From NCBI GenBank assembly GCA_947579605.1, contig OX388321.1, positions 17,847,614 to 17,911,613 on the forward strand: a stretch of 64,000 nucleotides of DNA. The letters are read 5' to 3'. The DNA comes from Athripsodes cinereus (lineage: Eukaryota > Arthropoda > Insecta > Trichoptera > Leptoceridae). Shown here piece after piece: positions 1-11,175 of the stretch. Position 1 is the stretch's first letter. Every line of letters begins with the position of its first letter. Under the pieces are notes generated by a model that was given only the letters and a program-made list of their open reading frames with translations, had not been told where the DNA came from and made no database searches. The position numbers were made by a program, and so were the translations under genes.

Positions 1-120
1 CACCACAGTCACACGCTCCGGATTCGTCCTGTAGGAAGCCCAATCGTTCTCTATTGTCGCGGCAGTTTCCTTCACCAGATCTCAGTCGATTTAGGGTTTT
101 CCATGTCCCATAGTCTAGAT
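1..120 (-). pseudogene. LINE reverse-transcriptase C-terminal relic (R1/Jockey-like)
   Basis: Read on the minus strand this end encodes a stretch containing TLNRLRSGEGNCRDNRERLG followed shortly by CDCG. That pattern (an arginine-rich RNase-H-like tail leading into a cysteine knuckle) is typical of the C-terminus of Jockey/R1-clade LINE polyproteins. It is cut by the window edge and lies directly downstream, on the same strand, of a different LINE portion (endonuclease to pre-RT). The middle of the RT domain is missing, so this is either an internally deleted element or two unrelated fragments. Confidence 0.55.
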
Positions 121-184
121 TGCCTCCTGCAGCAAGGTGTTCTAATAAATGTCAGATACAATGGTTTGGTTAAATGACTTACAC

Positions 185-1631
185 ATCTCTTTAATATATT
201 GGTGCTAGACCATCAGGGCCAACTCCTTTTGTCTCATCTATACCTAATAAATGTTTATGAATATCAGATTTCAAGATATTAACCATGGATAAACATGAGT
301 TAGTTAAAATATTTTCCAATTCTTTAGTATTAGAATCATGCAAATTATTCAGTGAAAATACAGAACCAAAAAACGTCGAAAACAAATTTGCAATCCCCTC
401 TGGATCGCTCGAAGTCTGGTCACCGTCACCCATTACCCTTGGATAGCCTCTAGATTCTTTAAGGGAATTCACGAATGAAAAGAAAGACTTGACATTGCCC
501 TTAAGTGACTTCTCAGTGTTATTAATAAAAGACCTATAATCGTGATTCTGCGACAACTTCAACTGAGCTCTTAGTTGAAAAAATAAATTGTAGTCAGAAT
601 CATTACGGTTCATCTTCAACTTACGCCAAGCCTTAGACTTCTCTTAAACAATAACAGAATTCTATTAGAGAACCATTTGGGAAAATTATTAGGTGACACC
701 CTCTTCATATGTAGGTGTATGCTTCTCAATTATTGGCAAAACATAACCATAAAAAGATTCAATCATCTTATTCACCGGTCCGTTTCCCAAAACACTGACC
801 CAATCAACACTTTGTAGTTCAAAATTTATTTCCGAAAAGTTTGACTTAAAGTATATTAATTTCTGGATCATATTTTGAGACAAATCCTCAGCAATTTCAA
901 ACTCATAATCTATCAACAGTGAAGGATAGTGTGAATCCTTACCAACCAGTGGAGAGTCACATCTGGTAACAGAACACGGAATAGTTGAAAGAATTAAATC
1001 CAAGATAACTTGATTGCTGTTATAAACTCCGTTAGACTGAAACATATTGAGAAAAGATATAGATTCTATCAAATACTGCGCAACAGGACACGAATAAGAA
1101 TACGGAACAAAGATTGAATCAACATCGGGGTCTTTTTTCCATTGGATTGTTGGGATATTGGAATCTCCAATAAGACAAATATCCGTTTTGCCGTAATAGC
1201 TGATTAAACGTTCAGATATACTTTAAAAAAAAGATGTTTTAAGTATCTAAGGATGTGGAAGGCGGTATATACATATACTACACCCAGTAGCGGTGAGCAT
1301 TTTTTCATGCGTTACCGATGAAAAACGAATACTGGTAAAAAAAACTTTCACCAGTATCATCCCAAACAAGAGTGGATGAATATCCTAGTGTCCGATCCAC
1401 AGCAATTAAGACCCCACCTCCATCCCTTTTACCACTCAACATGAAATCCCTATCCTTGCGGTAAACTGTATATTTGTTTTGTAAAAGTTCGCTGTCAAAT
1501 ATGCCACAATTTAGCCAAGCTTCCGTCAGAACAATTATATCATAACTATTTGCAAATAAGTTTGCTCTAAACTCCTCGATCTTAGTCTTCAAGCCCCGAA
1601 AATTCTGAGAGAATACTTTAGTGTGGTTCAC
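185..1631 (-). pseudogene. Decayed CR1/Jockey-type LINE ORF2 (endonuclease to RT start)
   Basis: Three minus-strand open segments (1631-1305, 1072-689, 619-191) read in order as one LINE ORF2. The first starts MNHTKVFSQNFRGLKTKIEE and contains LTEAWLN, YRKDRD and GGGVLIAVD, as in the N-terminal apurinic-type endonuclease. Around 1097-1180 the frame reads (G)DSNIPTIQW, matching the endonuclease GDFN motif, and then YNSNQVILDLILS. The last segment ends KGVGPDGLAPIY, the conserved GPDG motif that precedes RT. Stops, frameshifts and an apparent deletion near 1250-1305 break it, so it is not functional. Clade assignment (CR1/L2 versus Jockey) is a judgement from motif style. Confidence 0.8.
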
Positions 1632-1857
1632 CTTGTAGTATGATATAAATATTCCTTAAATAGAATATAAAATTATTGTAGGGCCCTATACTCATAGCAG
1701 TTGTAATACTTAAAACAAACATAAATTAAATCTCCACAAATGCATATTTCTCATAATAATAATAACATCATCAAGCAAACGAACACAGGAAACAATACAA
1801 CAAATGTGGCCAACACGGAACAGACCAGATACTTTACTACTAAAATAATATTCGCAA

Positions 1858-1950
1858 AACATTCGCATATTTTTTTGCGAATGCGAATGCGAATGCGAAT
1901 ACTTTGAAATATGCGAATATTCGCGAATGCGAATGCGAATGCGAATATTC
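1858..1950. repeat. GCGAAT hexamer simple-sequence repeat
   Basis: Two runs of GCGAAT units separated by a short AT-rich spacer, with ATTCGC/GCGAAT inversions at the edges so that the block is partly palindromic. Open reading frames across it (His-Ser and Arg-Ile repeats) are by-products of the repeat. Confidence 0.9.
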
Positions 1951-2904
1951 GTTACATCACTAATATATACCACGCCACCAGCTGTCGGCCGCGCCCTGGG
2001 GTGAGATTTGACACAATTTAAGATTCCTTCTCTCTGAGTTATGATGATAATGGCGAACTCGGAATGACTTAATTGGGTTCATTATATTTTTTTAATTTTT
2101 CATATCCAGCTGAATTAAATGTTGAGTGGGCGTGTTCATATTTTATTTAATATGTATATTAATATTTCACTACAAAAAGCTTTGACGAGAAGATGTGTTT
2201 ATTCGTAGAGTGATAAAGATATGCATGAACCATTAATTTAACAAGCGTTTATTTTTGTTAATTGGTCTTATGTTCGTAATTGAATATGTAAGTAAGAAAT
2301 GAGATAAAAACTTGAAGATAATATAAGCCACATGATTGCAACATTCCAAACTTCGAAGGGCCAAAGATTTGAATTTCTTCTACTCTATATCTTCCAGTAA
2401 AATAAATGTATTTATGCGTAGGTTGATGCATTCATTCTTTAGTAGCAGCACCTTACATAATTTCGCACTTTGCTTACAGTACACTTTCTGTAAGAAACAT
2501 ACGCTATTTTACCCTCAGGAGAGATTCTTATCTATCTCATATCTACTCTTTGTATCTATTCATAATGCATACATAATACATTCTGTATAGACACAATCAA
2601 CCATGATCCATCAATACCTTGTATGCAGGCCACAAACACCTGTCGTCTGCTGCGCGATGCCATCTGCCGTCTTACTGTGTCATGTGGACGGGATACAAAA
2701 GGATAACGCTACTTGAATGTTAAATGCTTTTAAGTCGTTTGCAATACTGTATTATTATTTTTTGTACCTGTATTATATTATGAAAAGAAAGTGGAAATAT
2801 GTATTATAGTAGCTGGTGCATAAATATTTTATAATACTGTAATAACCTTTAAACATCTCGTGAATTTGTTCCTTTGTGTGTTTATTATTTGTATGGTAAT
2901 TTTA
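1951..2904. other. No gene seen; AT-rich
   Basis: No coding pattern, RNA gene or intact repeat recognised. A modestly GC-rich patch at about 2600-2700 is unexplained. Confidence 0.5.
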
Positions 2905-3525
2905 TTATTTATTTATTTATTTATTCTTCTTGCACATCATCATTACATAACAGTGTTAACAAAATAATATAAAATTTGAAAAACTAGAACGATGTGCAGT
3001 GGCGAGATTATCACTTTAAAGTGATTTCTTCCATCTAACCACGACACATTGACATAAACCTAGTAAAAACAAATTTACTTACAAAACATATGTATAAAAC
3101 ATTAATACACAACAAAAGAAAAAAACAAAATTTAAAATAATATTTGACACACACCCAACATGTGGCAGGGATTATGGATCAGGGGAGGGGGGGGCTAGGG
3201 AACGGATACTGAGTTAGAAGATAGCATTTTTTCCTAAACACAAGATTTAAAAACATTGAGCGATTGTGAAACTCTATGCGAAGAAGGAAGATTGTTCCAA
3301 CAACGAGCACCATAAACTGAGAATGATTTCGAGAAATAATTGGTACTGTGTGTAGGAATTGCCAGAAGACGCTCGTTACTGGATCGCAATGGTATAGGCC
3401 ATGGCTCGCTAAATTTTCTTTTAAATAGTAGGGAGAAGACGTGGAATAGAGTATTTTGTAAACAAGTGATAGAATATGAAGTTCACGTCTTTGATGCACA
3501 GTTAGCCACTTTTGACTTTTTTAAC
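2905..3525 (-). mobile_element. 5'-truncated CR1/Jockey-type LINE, 3' end
   Basis: Minus-strand translation reads KWLTVHQRRELHILSLVYKI followed by YLKENLASHG, the C-terminal region of CR1/Jockey-type reverse transcriptases. After a frameshift it continues in another frame as ARCWNNLPSSHRVSQSLNVF, again typical of the same tail. The 3' UTR carries the AATCTCGCCACTGCAC-like block seen in several relics here, and the element ends in a TTTA repeat on the + strand (an AAAT-rich tail on the element strand) at about 2910-2932. Frameshifted, so dead. Confidence 0.75.
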
Positions 3526-4308
3526 TAATTTTCACTTTTTATTATCGATAGCGCGTGTCGGTGTTGATGGGTCAAAATATCTTTGTAATTTATGTATTTG
3601 TATCCTATGTGCTATTTTATGAGTTGTCCTATTTTTTCTTACATTTGAACTAAGAAACTGTAAATTTAATGGATTCCAGAACTTATCAAGATTTATCGAA
3701 AAAAAATGTACCTACCAATATACATTTTTTGTGTGTATGTGTACCTACATGTTTATTTTATGTAGATTATTTTTAAAAGCTTTCTTATGAAAGGCTGTAA
3801 AAAGTTCATAGACACAAATACATGTATTAAAATAATGTTTTAATATCCACTTTTATATATGATAAAATGAAACAAATATAGGTAGTATTGAATATAATTG
3901 ATCAAAATGTAAAGTTTGTTGATATTAAAGTCACGGATGAGGGAATACTTAAACCAGGCATGATATTATTGTTGTTTAAAAATAGAATTGTATTTATTGA
4001 AAAACCTACCAGCTACTCGACACATAGTCAAACAGTAGCATTGTTGCAGTAGCTAAATAGGAATGCAAGGATTTTTTCGTCCTTATGTTTACAATACCAA
4101 CTGCGCTTTTCGCCCTCGACACACGAATATTGTTTTATTTTTACGGGCATCTGGTTATTGCATTGCCTTTGCTAAATTCGTTTTTATTGTTTATGTTATA
4201 AACACAGCGCTGTAAAAAAACGATCTCCGTATAGTCCCTGGAATGAAATGAGTCTCCCATTATTTTTTGAATATTTTCAAGTGCTCTCAGGCAGATAGTC
4301 GCGAATGA
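3526..4308. other. No gene seen; AT-rich
   Basis: Nothing recognised between the LINE fragment and the LTR element. The 4 bases 4309-4312 (AACT) are the left target duplication of that element. Confidence 0.5.
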
Positions 4309-4312
4309 AACT

Positions 4313-6058
4313 TGATGTGCCCGGTATAGTAGGTATTGTGCCGAAAAGTTATCATCAAAAATCATAATTGTTATTTCGAAAGTGGTATTGAAATACCGAA
4401 ATGAACAATGAAGTTCATAAGAACTCTGAAAATCCCGAAATTAAAATATTGCCTGCACTTAAAAGGTACCTGCATTAATATTATTATTAGATATTGTTTG
4501 CTAATCTTCGTACCTGTATTCAAAATATTATCATTGTTTATTTAAATTTGTACCTGCATAGCAACAGGGGTAATAAAGAGAATAATATCGACGAAAGATT
4601 AAGGCGCATTCATTATGTATCAACTTAAGGCGCATTCATTATGTATCAAATTATTTTATGAAGATTCTAGAATGTCTGCGTATTGTAATTATTTAGTATC
4701 TGCTTGGTTGGATTTTTTATACCTACGCTGGGATCTATTGAGTTTTGATATCGATGATATATTTTGAATTATGTAAACGACTCTTTAGGTATGAATTTTA
4801 ATTTTATTGTAACATACGTAGTTTGAGTATTTAATTATCTACCTAAAGGGTTGTATTGTGACATATGTAATAGAATAAGATATGTGTTATTTGTGTTGCG
4901 GAATGGACGCTCGTTATATAATAATAAACTGTGATAATGGACACTAGAAATATTGTTTCGAAATTAATATCAGTGAAAGAGACACTATAACATATGTGAA
5001 TTAATTAATTATTAATTAAAATCAGTGCATTGAACGCTTTATCACATCATGTCATTTGTAAATATTTATTTTATTATTTACTGCATAATTCTTGGAATGC
5101 AGACAAGGGTGCAGTTGTACCCGCAATACAATGGAACTTGCAGTAGGCGTGTATTGCTACTGCAATCAACCAATCACGCCGCTGCACGTGGATGTATCGC
5201 GTCATCGAAGGGGTAGGACCAACCCCTCTCTACACCACTCAAGGAACAGCGGAGAAATGTCCTTGAAAGATGAGTGAGTCTCCATCAGTCATCAGTGGTG
5301 AACAGTCGTTATCAGCGAGTCGTAGTGAGCAGTCAGTTGTCCTTGGTAGAAGGATCGCTCCTGCCATGACTCATCATCTGACCTTCAGAGAGACAAGTGT
5401 CTCTAGTCATTGGGCTTCAGTTGAGTTGAGATATTCTCCTCCTGAAGCCATGACGTGCCAACTTCGTACCTGTGTAGGCTGTTAATTGCCTCCAGAAGCC
5501 TCGGACGTAGGGCTTCGCCCTCCCAGCACTGCGCCAAGGGGCGCCTTCTTCAACTTGTTTGCCTCTGGGCATTTTCATGCCAGAGGCGCCCTCATCGTGG
5601 GATCCATTACAATCATCGCAAAGTGAAATTTAATTATTTTAAAAGTGCTACGTTTTCGTTTTTATTGAAATAATAATCAAGTGTGTTTTTTTATATTGGG
5701 ATAATTACGTGTGCACAGACAATACGGGGTAGTGAGTAAGTCGTAGTATTGTGTTGCTGTTTAAACGTGTGTTTGTAATAGTGGTAAGAATTTTTTATTT
5801 TTAATTAAATGTTTATTTGAATCTAAATTTGTCTTTTACACATTTGTCCATTTAATTACAGATAACTTGTCGTCTCTTAATTTATATAGCCTCACTGTAT
5901 AATTTAATCGAGACCATTTTATTGTTTTAACTCCTGGAGTGCTGTGGGTAGCCCAGTCGAGTCTCAGCCGTTGGCATTTTTGGCATAATATTTTATTTAT
6001 TTTATCCTCAACCAAAACCATTCTTTCACTATCACCTCTCTCTCACCCCCCCATATCA
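4313..6058 (+). repeat. 5' LTR of the gag-only element
   Basis: TG...CA terminus. It contains a 25-bp motif in tandem (4599-4623 and 4625-4649), a GC-rich middle (about 5090-5600) with a CCAATCA box near 5167, and a long hairpin at 5561-5587. Several short ORFs occur here and recur in the 3' LTR at +4052; they lack any coding signature. Near the 3' end this copy has CT repeats plus seven C, whereas the 3' LTR has fewer CT and eleven C. Confidence 0.93.
5561..5587 (+). promoter_or_regulatory. Hairpin in the LTR (copy at 9613-9639)
   Basis: GCCTCTG pairs with CAGAGGC, and after one bulged G an inner GCAT pairs with ATGC around a TTTC loop. It lies in the GC-rich part of the LTR, downstream of a CCAAT-like box, where the transcribed R/U5 part could be. 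The function (polyadenylation, packaging or none) is inference. Confidence 0.6.
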
Positions 6059-6061
6059 TAT

Positions 6062-6079
6062 TGGCTTCCGAACGTGGGT
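6062..6079 (+). other. Primer-binding site
   Basis: TGGCTTCCGAACGTGGGT begins three bases after the LTR end. A TGG start just inside the LTR is what a tRNA 3'-CCA primer requires. The particular tRNA was not identified. Confidence 0.7.
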
Positions 6080-6263
6080 CCGTAACGAAAAAATGCACTC
6101 CTGTGCATAATCGTTACAACGAATCTATCCCTGAGATTTTGTAATTAATTTTTTTTGTGATATCGGAGGAGGGGATATTATTTTATTTTATATAATGAAC
6201 TGACAAGTTATTTGCAATGGCGAATGTGTATTGTTTTGACTTTTGGCTTTGTTTTATTGACAT

Positions 6264-7337
6264 GTGTTTATTGTGTATTACGGTATGATTCGATCGATGG
6301 ATAAGGTGTCGGATATCAGATGCTATGTGCGCGAATTTTCGCTTTCGTTCGGAGGCTGGACTGATGAAGGCCCCGAACGGTTCCTCAAAGAATGCGAGGA
6401 ACGCTGGAAGCTTGAGTGGGAAGATGAATTGCCAAGGGAGGCTGTGTATTGCTTGCGCGGCGACGCAAAGCGGTACTGGAAGTCTCTGGGGTTTCGGTAT
6501 TGTCGATGGGGTGTATTCAAAGAAGTAATTTTGCGAAGGTTTGGTGTGGAAGGGCAGATAAATGCGATCTATAATGACCTGTTGACAGTGTGTCAAGGTC
6601 GGGATGAACTGGGGAGTGATTTTGTTGACTGGAAGGTCAGGATAAACAATCGTTTAAAAGGGTATGGTTATGTTTTATTTAAAGATGAAGGACCAGCAAT
6701 GAGCGTATGGAAGCAAATGACATCCTGGTATAGGACGAGGATTAATGGTCGGGAGTTAGTTAATCTGGAACATTTGCAAGAGTTGGTATGGCGCCTGGAC
6801 TTTCCAGAATACACTCCGGAGGGACAATCTGAACCTGAAGTGATCACAGAGAGTTATCAGGTTGTGTTAGATAATCTTCCAGACATAGCATCTGTTCGCG
6901 ATGAGGTTCGGTATGTACCTAGCCAGGACGCTAGGGAGGAAATTGTACCCGTAGAGGATGGGGTTACCCTCTCGGAGGAAGAGATAGACGAGGACACCGA
7001 ACGGGAGGTACTCACACCTCCCTCTATTCACGAATGGGTTAAGTCTTTCGCGTGGGTGTTGAAATCAGTGTTGGCAATGCTGATCGTCGCGGGATTGATC
7101 GCGGAAAGCTGCATACGTTTGCTTGTATGTACAGCTATAATTATATTGAGATTCGTGAATAGAAAAATTGCTCGTCGCCGTAGAACAGCGTTGATATTGT
7201 TCGAAAAGATAAAATATGCGTCCATCAATCGAATCAACTATGTATGTTATAAAATCGATGATTTTTTTTGTAATGTTTTCATCGATATGGATTCTCGATG
7301 TTTGAAGTCGAGGAGAAAATTCAATCAAGCCAGATAG
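6264..7337 (+). CDS. gag: Gag-like protein with C-terminal hydrophobic segments
   Basis: 357 codons, the only sizeable ORF of this LTR element. Residues about 54-93 (LRGDAKRYWKSL, then RWGVFKEVILRRFG) match the layout of the Retrotrans_gag family (hydrophobic helix, W-x-L, then W..F....RF), the capsid-type domain of gypsy-like and related elements. A Glu/Asp-rich stretch (about 225-250) follows. Residues about 258-296 then form one or two strongly hydrophobic segments followed by RKIARRRR, which looks like a membrane anchor with a basic cytoplasmic edge. No CCHC zinc knuckle, protease or polymerase is visible, so this is not an ordinary Gag-Pol. Start choice is uncertain: Met1, Met8 and Met12 lie close together and the conserved part begins later. 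The frame is intact and the element young, so expression is plausible. The hydrophobic tail could be a captured or Env-like anchor, but that is inference. Confidence 0.75.
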   Translation: MFIVYYGMIRSMDKVSDIRCYVREFSLSFGGWTDEGPERFLKECEERWKLEWEDELPREAVYCLRGDAKRYWKSLGFRYCRWGVFKEVILRRFGVEGQINAIYNDLLTVCQGRDELGSDFVDWKVRINNRLKGYGYVLFKDEGPAMSVWKQMTSWYRTRINGRELVNLEHLQELVWRLDFPEYTPEGQSEPEVITESYQVVLDNLPDIASVRDEVRYVPSQDAREEIVPVEDGVTLSEEEIDEDTEREVLTPPSIHEWVKSFAWVLKSVLAMLIVAGLIAESCIRLLVCTAIIILRFVNRKIARRRRTALILFEKIKYASINRINYVCYKIDDFFCNVFIDMDSRCLKSRRKFNQAR

Positions 7338-8364
7338 TCACATATGTGTGTTATATTGGATTAGGATTGACTTAGGCTTGTTATAGGAAAAATGTTTTTT
7401 GTTTAAATATTTTTAAATGGTTTGAATATTTTCCGTAAAAATATCTCTGGCGCCCAGAATTAAAATTAAGAAAAGTATAGGTTTAGTTTGTGTAAAATGT
7501 TTTAATTACGTAGGTAGGTAGGTGCAACTTTTTGTTAAATGCCTACGTGTGCATTAATTTTCTTCGTAATATGTGTGAAATGTTTTAATAATTTTGAAAA
7601 GGGAAAGAGAATTGGTTTTGGTGTAACCAGCGAGTGTAATGTGTGAGGACGAAATATGTGGATGTTAGATGTGTGGAATGTGTGAATATAATGTTGTTTT
7701 TCTGAATATGAGAGTTGTAACAGTGTTGAGAGTTGCTTTGTGTGACAGAGATGTGTGAGGGATTCTCAGTTGGCACTGGGAGTTATTTGTAAGAGGAGAA
7801 AGTAATTCTGCGTGTATTGAGGAGTATTTCTACGTGTATGAAGTGAATGTTTTGTTTATTATGGGATAAGCACAGAGGCGATGAGTGTTCCGTCCAGCTA
7901 ATCTCCCAAGTATATTTCGTCGTGGGGACAGTGAGGTCCATGTTAATGAGTTTTGTGAGGGACAGTGAGGTCCAATGATTGTTAGAGATGTATGTGCAAC
8001 TGAGAGAACCAGTCCCCAGTCTGCTGTCACAAAGCATGCTTGATGAAAAGTATGAAGAATGTAATATTCGTTTCAGATGATGAGCCACATCTACCTATGT
8101 TTATTTTGGTCACATACGAAATGTATGGTTGACATTGTATGTTTTTAATTGAAATAGAGCTGGATTTAAAAGATACGTAAAGCAAGAAGGAATGTGTTTA
8201 AAATTTGTATTGTTTTAAAATTGAAATGTGTGTGCACCTACCTACTTGCTAATTGTGTTAAATTTTATTGCTAGTCTCATTTATTTCTTTTATATTCGAA
8301 AGTTAATTGTGGGATATGTATTTTAAAGAATGGATAACTTTTCGACAAGGAATAGGTGGCGACT
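7338..8364 (+). other. Non-coding 3' interior and polypurine tract of the gag-only element
   Basis: About 1 kb with no coding pattern in either strand. The purine-rich stretch at 8347-8362 (AAGGAATAGGTGGCGA) immediately before the right LTR is the likely plus-strand primer. A pol gene would be expected here in an autonomous element and none is present. Confidence 0.7.
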
Positions 8365-10110
8365 TGATGTGCCCGGTATAGTAGGTATTGTGCCGAAAAG
8401 TTATCATCAAAAATCATAATTGTTATTTCGAAAGTGGTATTGAAATACCGAAATGAACAATGAAGTTCATAAGAACTCTGAAAATCCCGAAATTAAAATA
8501 TTGCCTGCACTTAAAAGGTACCTGCATTAATATTATTATTAGATATTGTTTGCTAATCTTCGTACCTGTATTCAAAATATTATCATTGTTTATTTAAATT
8601 TGTACCTGCATAGCAACAGGGGTAATAAAGAGAATAATATCGACGAAAGATTAAGGCGCATTCATTATGTATCAACTTAAGGCGCATTCATTATGTATCA
8701 AATTATTTTATGAAGATTCTAGAATGTCTGCGTATTGTAATTATTTAGTATCTGCTTGGTTGGATTTTTTATACCTACGCTGGGATCTATTGAGTTTTGA
8801 TATCGATGATATATTTTGAATTATGTAAACGACTCTTTAGGTATGAATTTTAATTTTATTGTAACATACGTAGTTTGAGTATTTAATTATCTACCTAAAG
8901 GGTTGTATTGTGACATATGTAATAGAATAAGATATGTGTTATTTGTGTTGCGGAATGGACGCTCGTTATATAATAATAAACTGTGATAATGGACACTAGA
9001 AATATTGTTTCGAAATTAATATCAGTGAAAGAGACACTATAACATATGTGAATTAATTAATTATTAATTAAAATCAGTGCATTGAACGCTTTATCACATC
9101 ATGTCATTTGTAAATATTTATTTTATTATTTACTGCATAATTCTTGGAATGCAGACAAGGGTGCAGTTGTACCCGCAATACAATGGAACTTGCAGTAGGC
9201 GTGTATTGCTACTGCAATCAACCAATCACGCCGCTGCACGTGGATGTATCGCGTCATCGAAGGGGTAGGACCAACCCCTCTCTACACCACTCAAGGAACA
9301 GCGGAGAAATGTCCTTGAAAGATGAGTGAGTCTCCATCAGTCATCAGTGGTGAACAGTCGTTATCAGCGAGTCGTAGTGAGCAGTCAGTTGTCCTTGGTA
9401 GAAGGATCGCTCCTGCCATGACTCATCATCTGACCTTCAGAGAGACAAGTGTCTCTAGTCATTGGGCTTCAGTTGAGTTGAGATATTCTCCTCCTGAAGC
9501 CATGACGTGCCAACTTCGTACCTGTGTAGGCTGTTAATTGCCTCCAGAAGCCTCGGACGTAGGGCTTCGCCCTCCCAGCACTGCGCCAAGGGGCGCCTTC
9601 TTCAACTTGTTTGCCTCTGGGCATTTTCATGCCAGAGGCGCCCTCATCGTGGGATCCATTACAATCATCGCAAAGTGAAATTTAATTATTTTAAAAGTGC
9701 TACGTTTTCGTTTTTATTGAAATAATAATCAAGTGTGTTTTTTTATATTGGGATAATTACGTGTGCACAGACAATACGGGGTAGTGAGTAAGTCGTAGTA
9801 TTGTGTTGCTGTTTAAACGTGTGTTTGTAATAGTGGTAAGAATTTTTTATTTTTAATTAAATGTTTATTTGAATCTAAATTTGTCTTTTACACATTTGTC
9901 CATTTAATTACAGATAACTTGTCGTCTCTTAATTTATATAGCCTCACTGTATAATTTAATCGAGACCATTTTATTGTTTTAACTCCTGGAGTGCTGTGGG
10001 TAGCCCAGTCGAGTCTCAGCCGTTGGCATTTTTGGCATAATATTTTATTTATTTTATCCTCAACCAAAACCATTCTTTCACTATCACCTCTCACCCCCCC
10101 CCCCATATCA
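8365..10110 (+). repeat. 3' LTR of the gag-only element
   Basis: Direct copy of 4313-6058, offset 4052. Ends CATATCA followed by the target duplication AACT. Differs visibly only in the CT/C run near 10089-10104. Confidence 0.93.
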
Positions 10111-10439
10111 AACTTTTAACATCTTCAGCTCTGCGATGACTGTCCCCATAACGAATGTTTTATTTTTTATTACTCGTGGAGCACGATCTGTGATTTTATT
10201 TTATTTTATTCTATTTGGCATATCAATAGACATTTTAGAAATATGTATAACACATAAAATTATTTAGCAACATTAGTCCAATTACTGATGAGTGATGGCT
10301 TATTAAATTAACAAATTTAGAACAGCACACATTAAGAAATGGAAAATAAGGGATGTAAAGAAAAAAAAAGAAATAGAATAGTGATAACTCAAAATATGTA
10401 TGTAGGTATTGATACATAAACATATTGATACAAAAGCAA

Positions 10440-10556
10440 AAGCATTGCCGCTGACAGGAAGAGCTGGTCAGAATTGGTTCAAGACCCACGGGGAGCACCC
10501 ACTGCCGCATATAGGCTCCGTCCACGTGCACGACCTTATGCTGCAAGGGCTCCATA
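10440..10556 (+). pseudogene. LINE C-terminal remnant
   Basis: A short GC-rich island whose + strand reads ADRKSWSELVQDPRGAPTAA before a stop. The DRxxW motif is common near the end of RTE-type LINE polyproteins. Too short for firm assignment. Confidence 0.35.
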
Positions 10557-10613
10557 AATAATTGATACATAGGTAGATTGATAAAATATTGTCAATTTTT
10601 CTATAGTTCGAGT

Positions 10614-11163
10614 TCATCTGTGTTTGGCAAGACAGATGGACCACTGGAGGAACGGGTAGACTTGTCTACAAGTTCTTTCCAGATGTCCGTGAAAGACTGA
10701 GAATGAGCTACTTGTCCCTTGACCATTTTTCCGTACAGCTTATCACTGAACATGGGCATTTAAGAGGTAAACTTTTTGAGCTAGCATTGACCGATAATCC
10801 ATGGTGCACATGTGGGACAGGAGCTCAATATGCGGAACATATCCTTTGGGAATGTCCTTTGATGATGGATGCAATAGAGGAAATGATTCTGGGTATGACT
10901 GTTGACACTCCTCGACCCATCTGGTTTGGGGAAGTGTTTCTAAATGCCACAAACGCTTCACGCTTTAAGACATTCGTAGATGTGTGGGTCTCAAGATGGG
11001 ATCTGCTGCGTCAGCCGGATCCCCCGCCCACTGACGTGGTAGGATCGTAGATGCCAACACTGGCATAGTTGTATTAGAATAGAGAGAGTCCAAATATTAA
11101 AAAAATCTTCACCTAAACGCAAGGACTCCTGAAATATCCGAGAAATAAAGATATTTCAACATT
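10614..11163 (+). mobile_element. 5'-truncated R1-clade LINE with 12-bp target duplication
   Basis: The 12-mer TATAGTTCGAGT occurs at 10602-10613 and again at 11164-11175, flanking this insert exactly. From 10625 the + frame reads WQDRWTTGGTGRLVYKFFPD, passes the methionine at 10703, contains ITEHGHLRGKL, and has a cysteine knuckle CTCGTGAQYAEHILWECP before stopping at 11048-11050. This is the C-terminal tail of R1-like LINE ORF2. The 3' end has no poly(A); instead a perfect 9-bp hairpin (11130-11138 with 11150-11158) lies five bases from the terminus. The coding remnant is uninterrupted, so the insertion looks fairly recent. Confidence 0.88.
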
Positions 11164-11175
11164 TATAGTTCGAGT

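Larger units (their letters stand above)
4313..10110 (+). mobile_element. Complete gag-only non-autonomous LTR retrotransposon
   Basis: Two direct LTRs (4313-6058 and 8365-10110, both 1746 bp) bound a 2.3-kb interior. LTRs start TGATGTGCCC and end CATATCA. The 4 bases before the left LTR (4309-4312) and after the right LTR (10111-10114) are both AACT, an exact target-site duplication. A primer-binding-site-like sequence starts at 6062 and a purine-rich tract precedes the right LTR. The interior encodes one gag-like ORF and nothing resembling protease, RT, RNase H or integrase, so it must depend on a partner element. In the stretches compared the LTRs look identical except for a pyrimidine run near their 3' ends, implying recent insertion. 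Confidence 0.93.

Noticed and set aside
1710..1973. 87-codon minus-strand ORF with His-Ser and Arg-Ile repeats
   Set aside because: Product of the GCGAAT simple repeat.
5092..5673. Three short plus-strand ORFs, repeated at 9144-9725
   Set aside because: LTR sequence copied in both LTRs; no motif, and overlapping frames.
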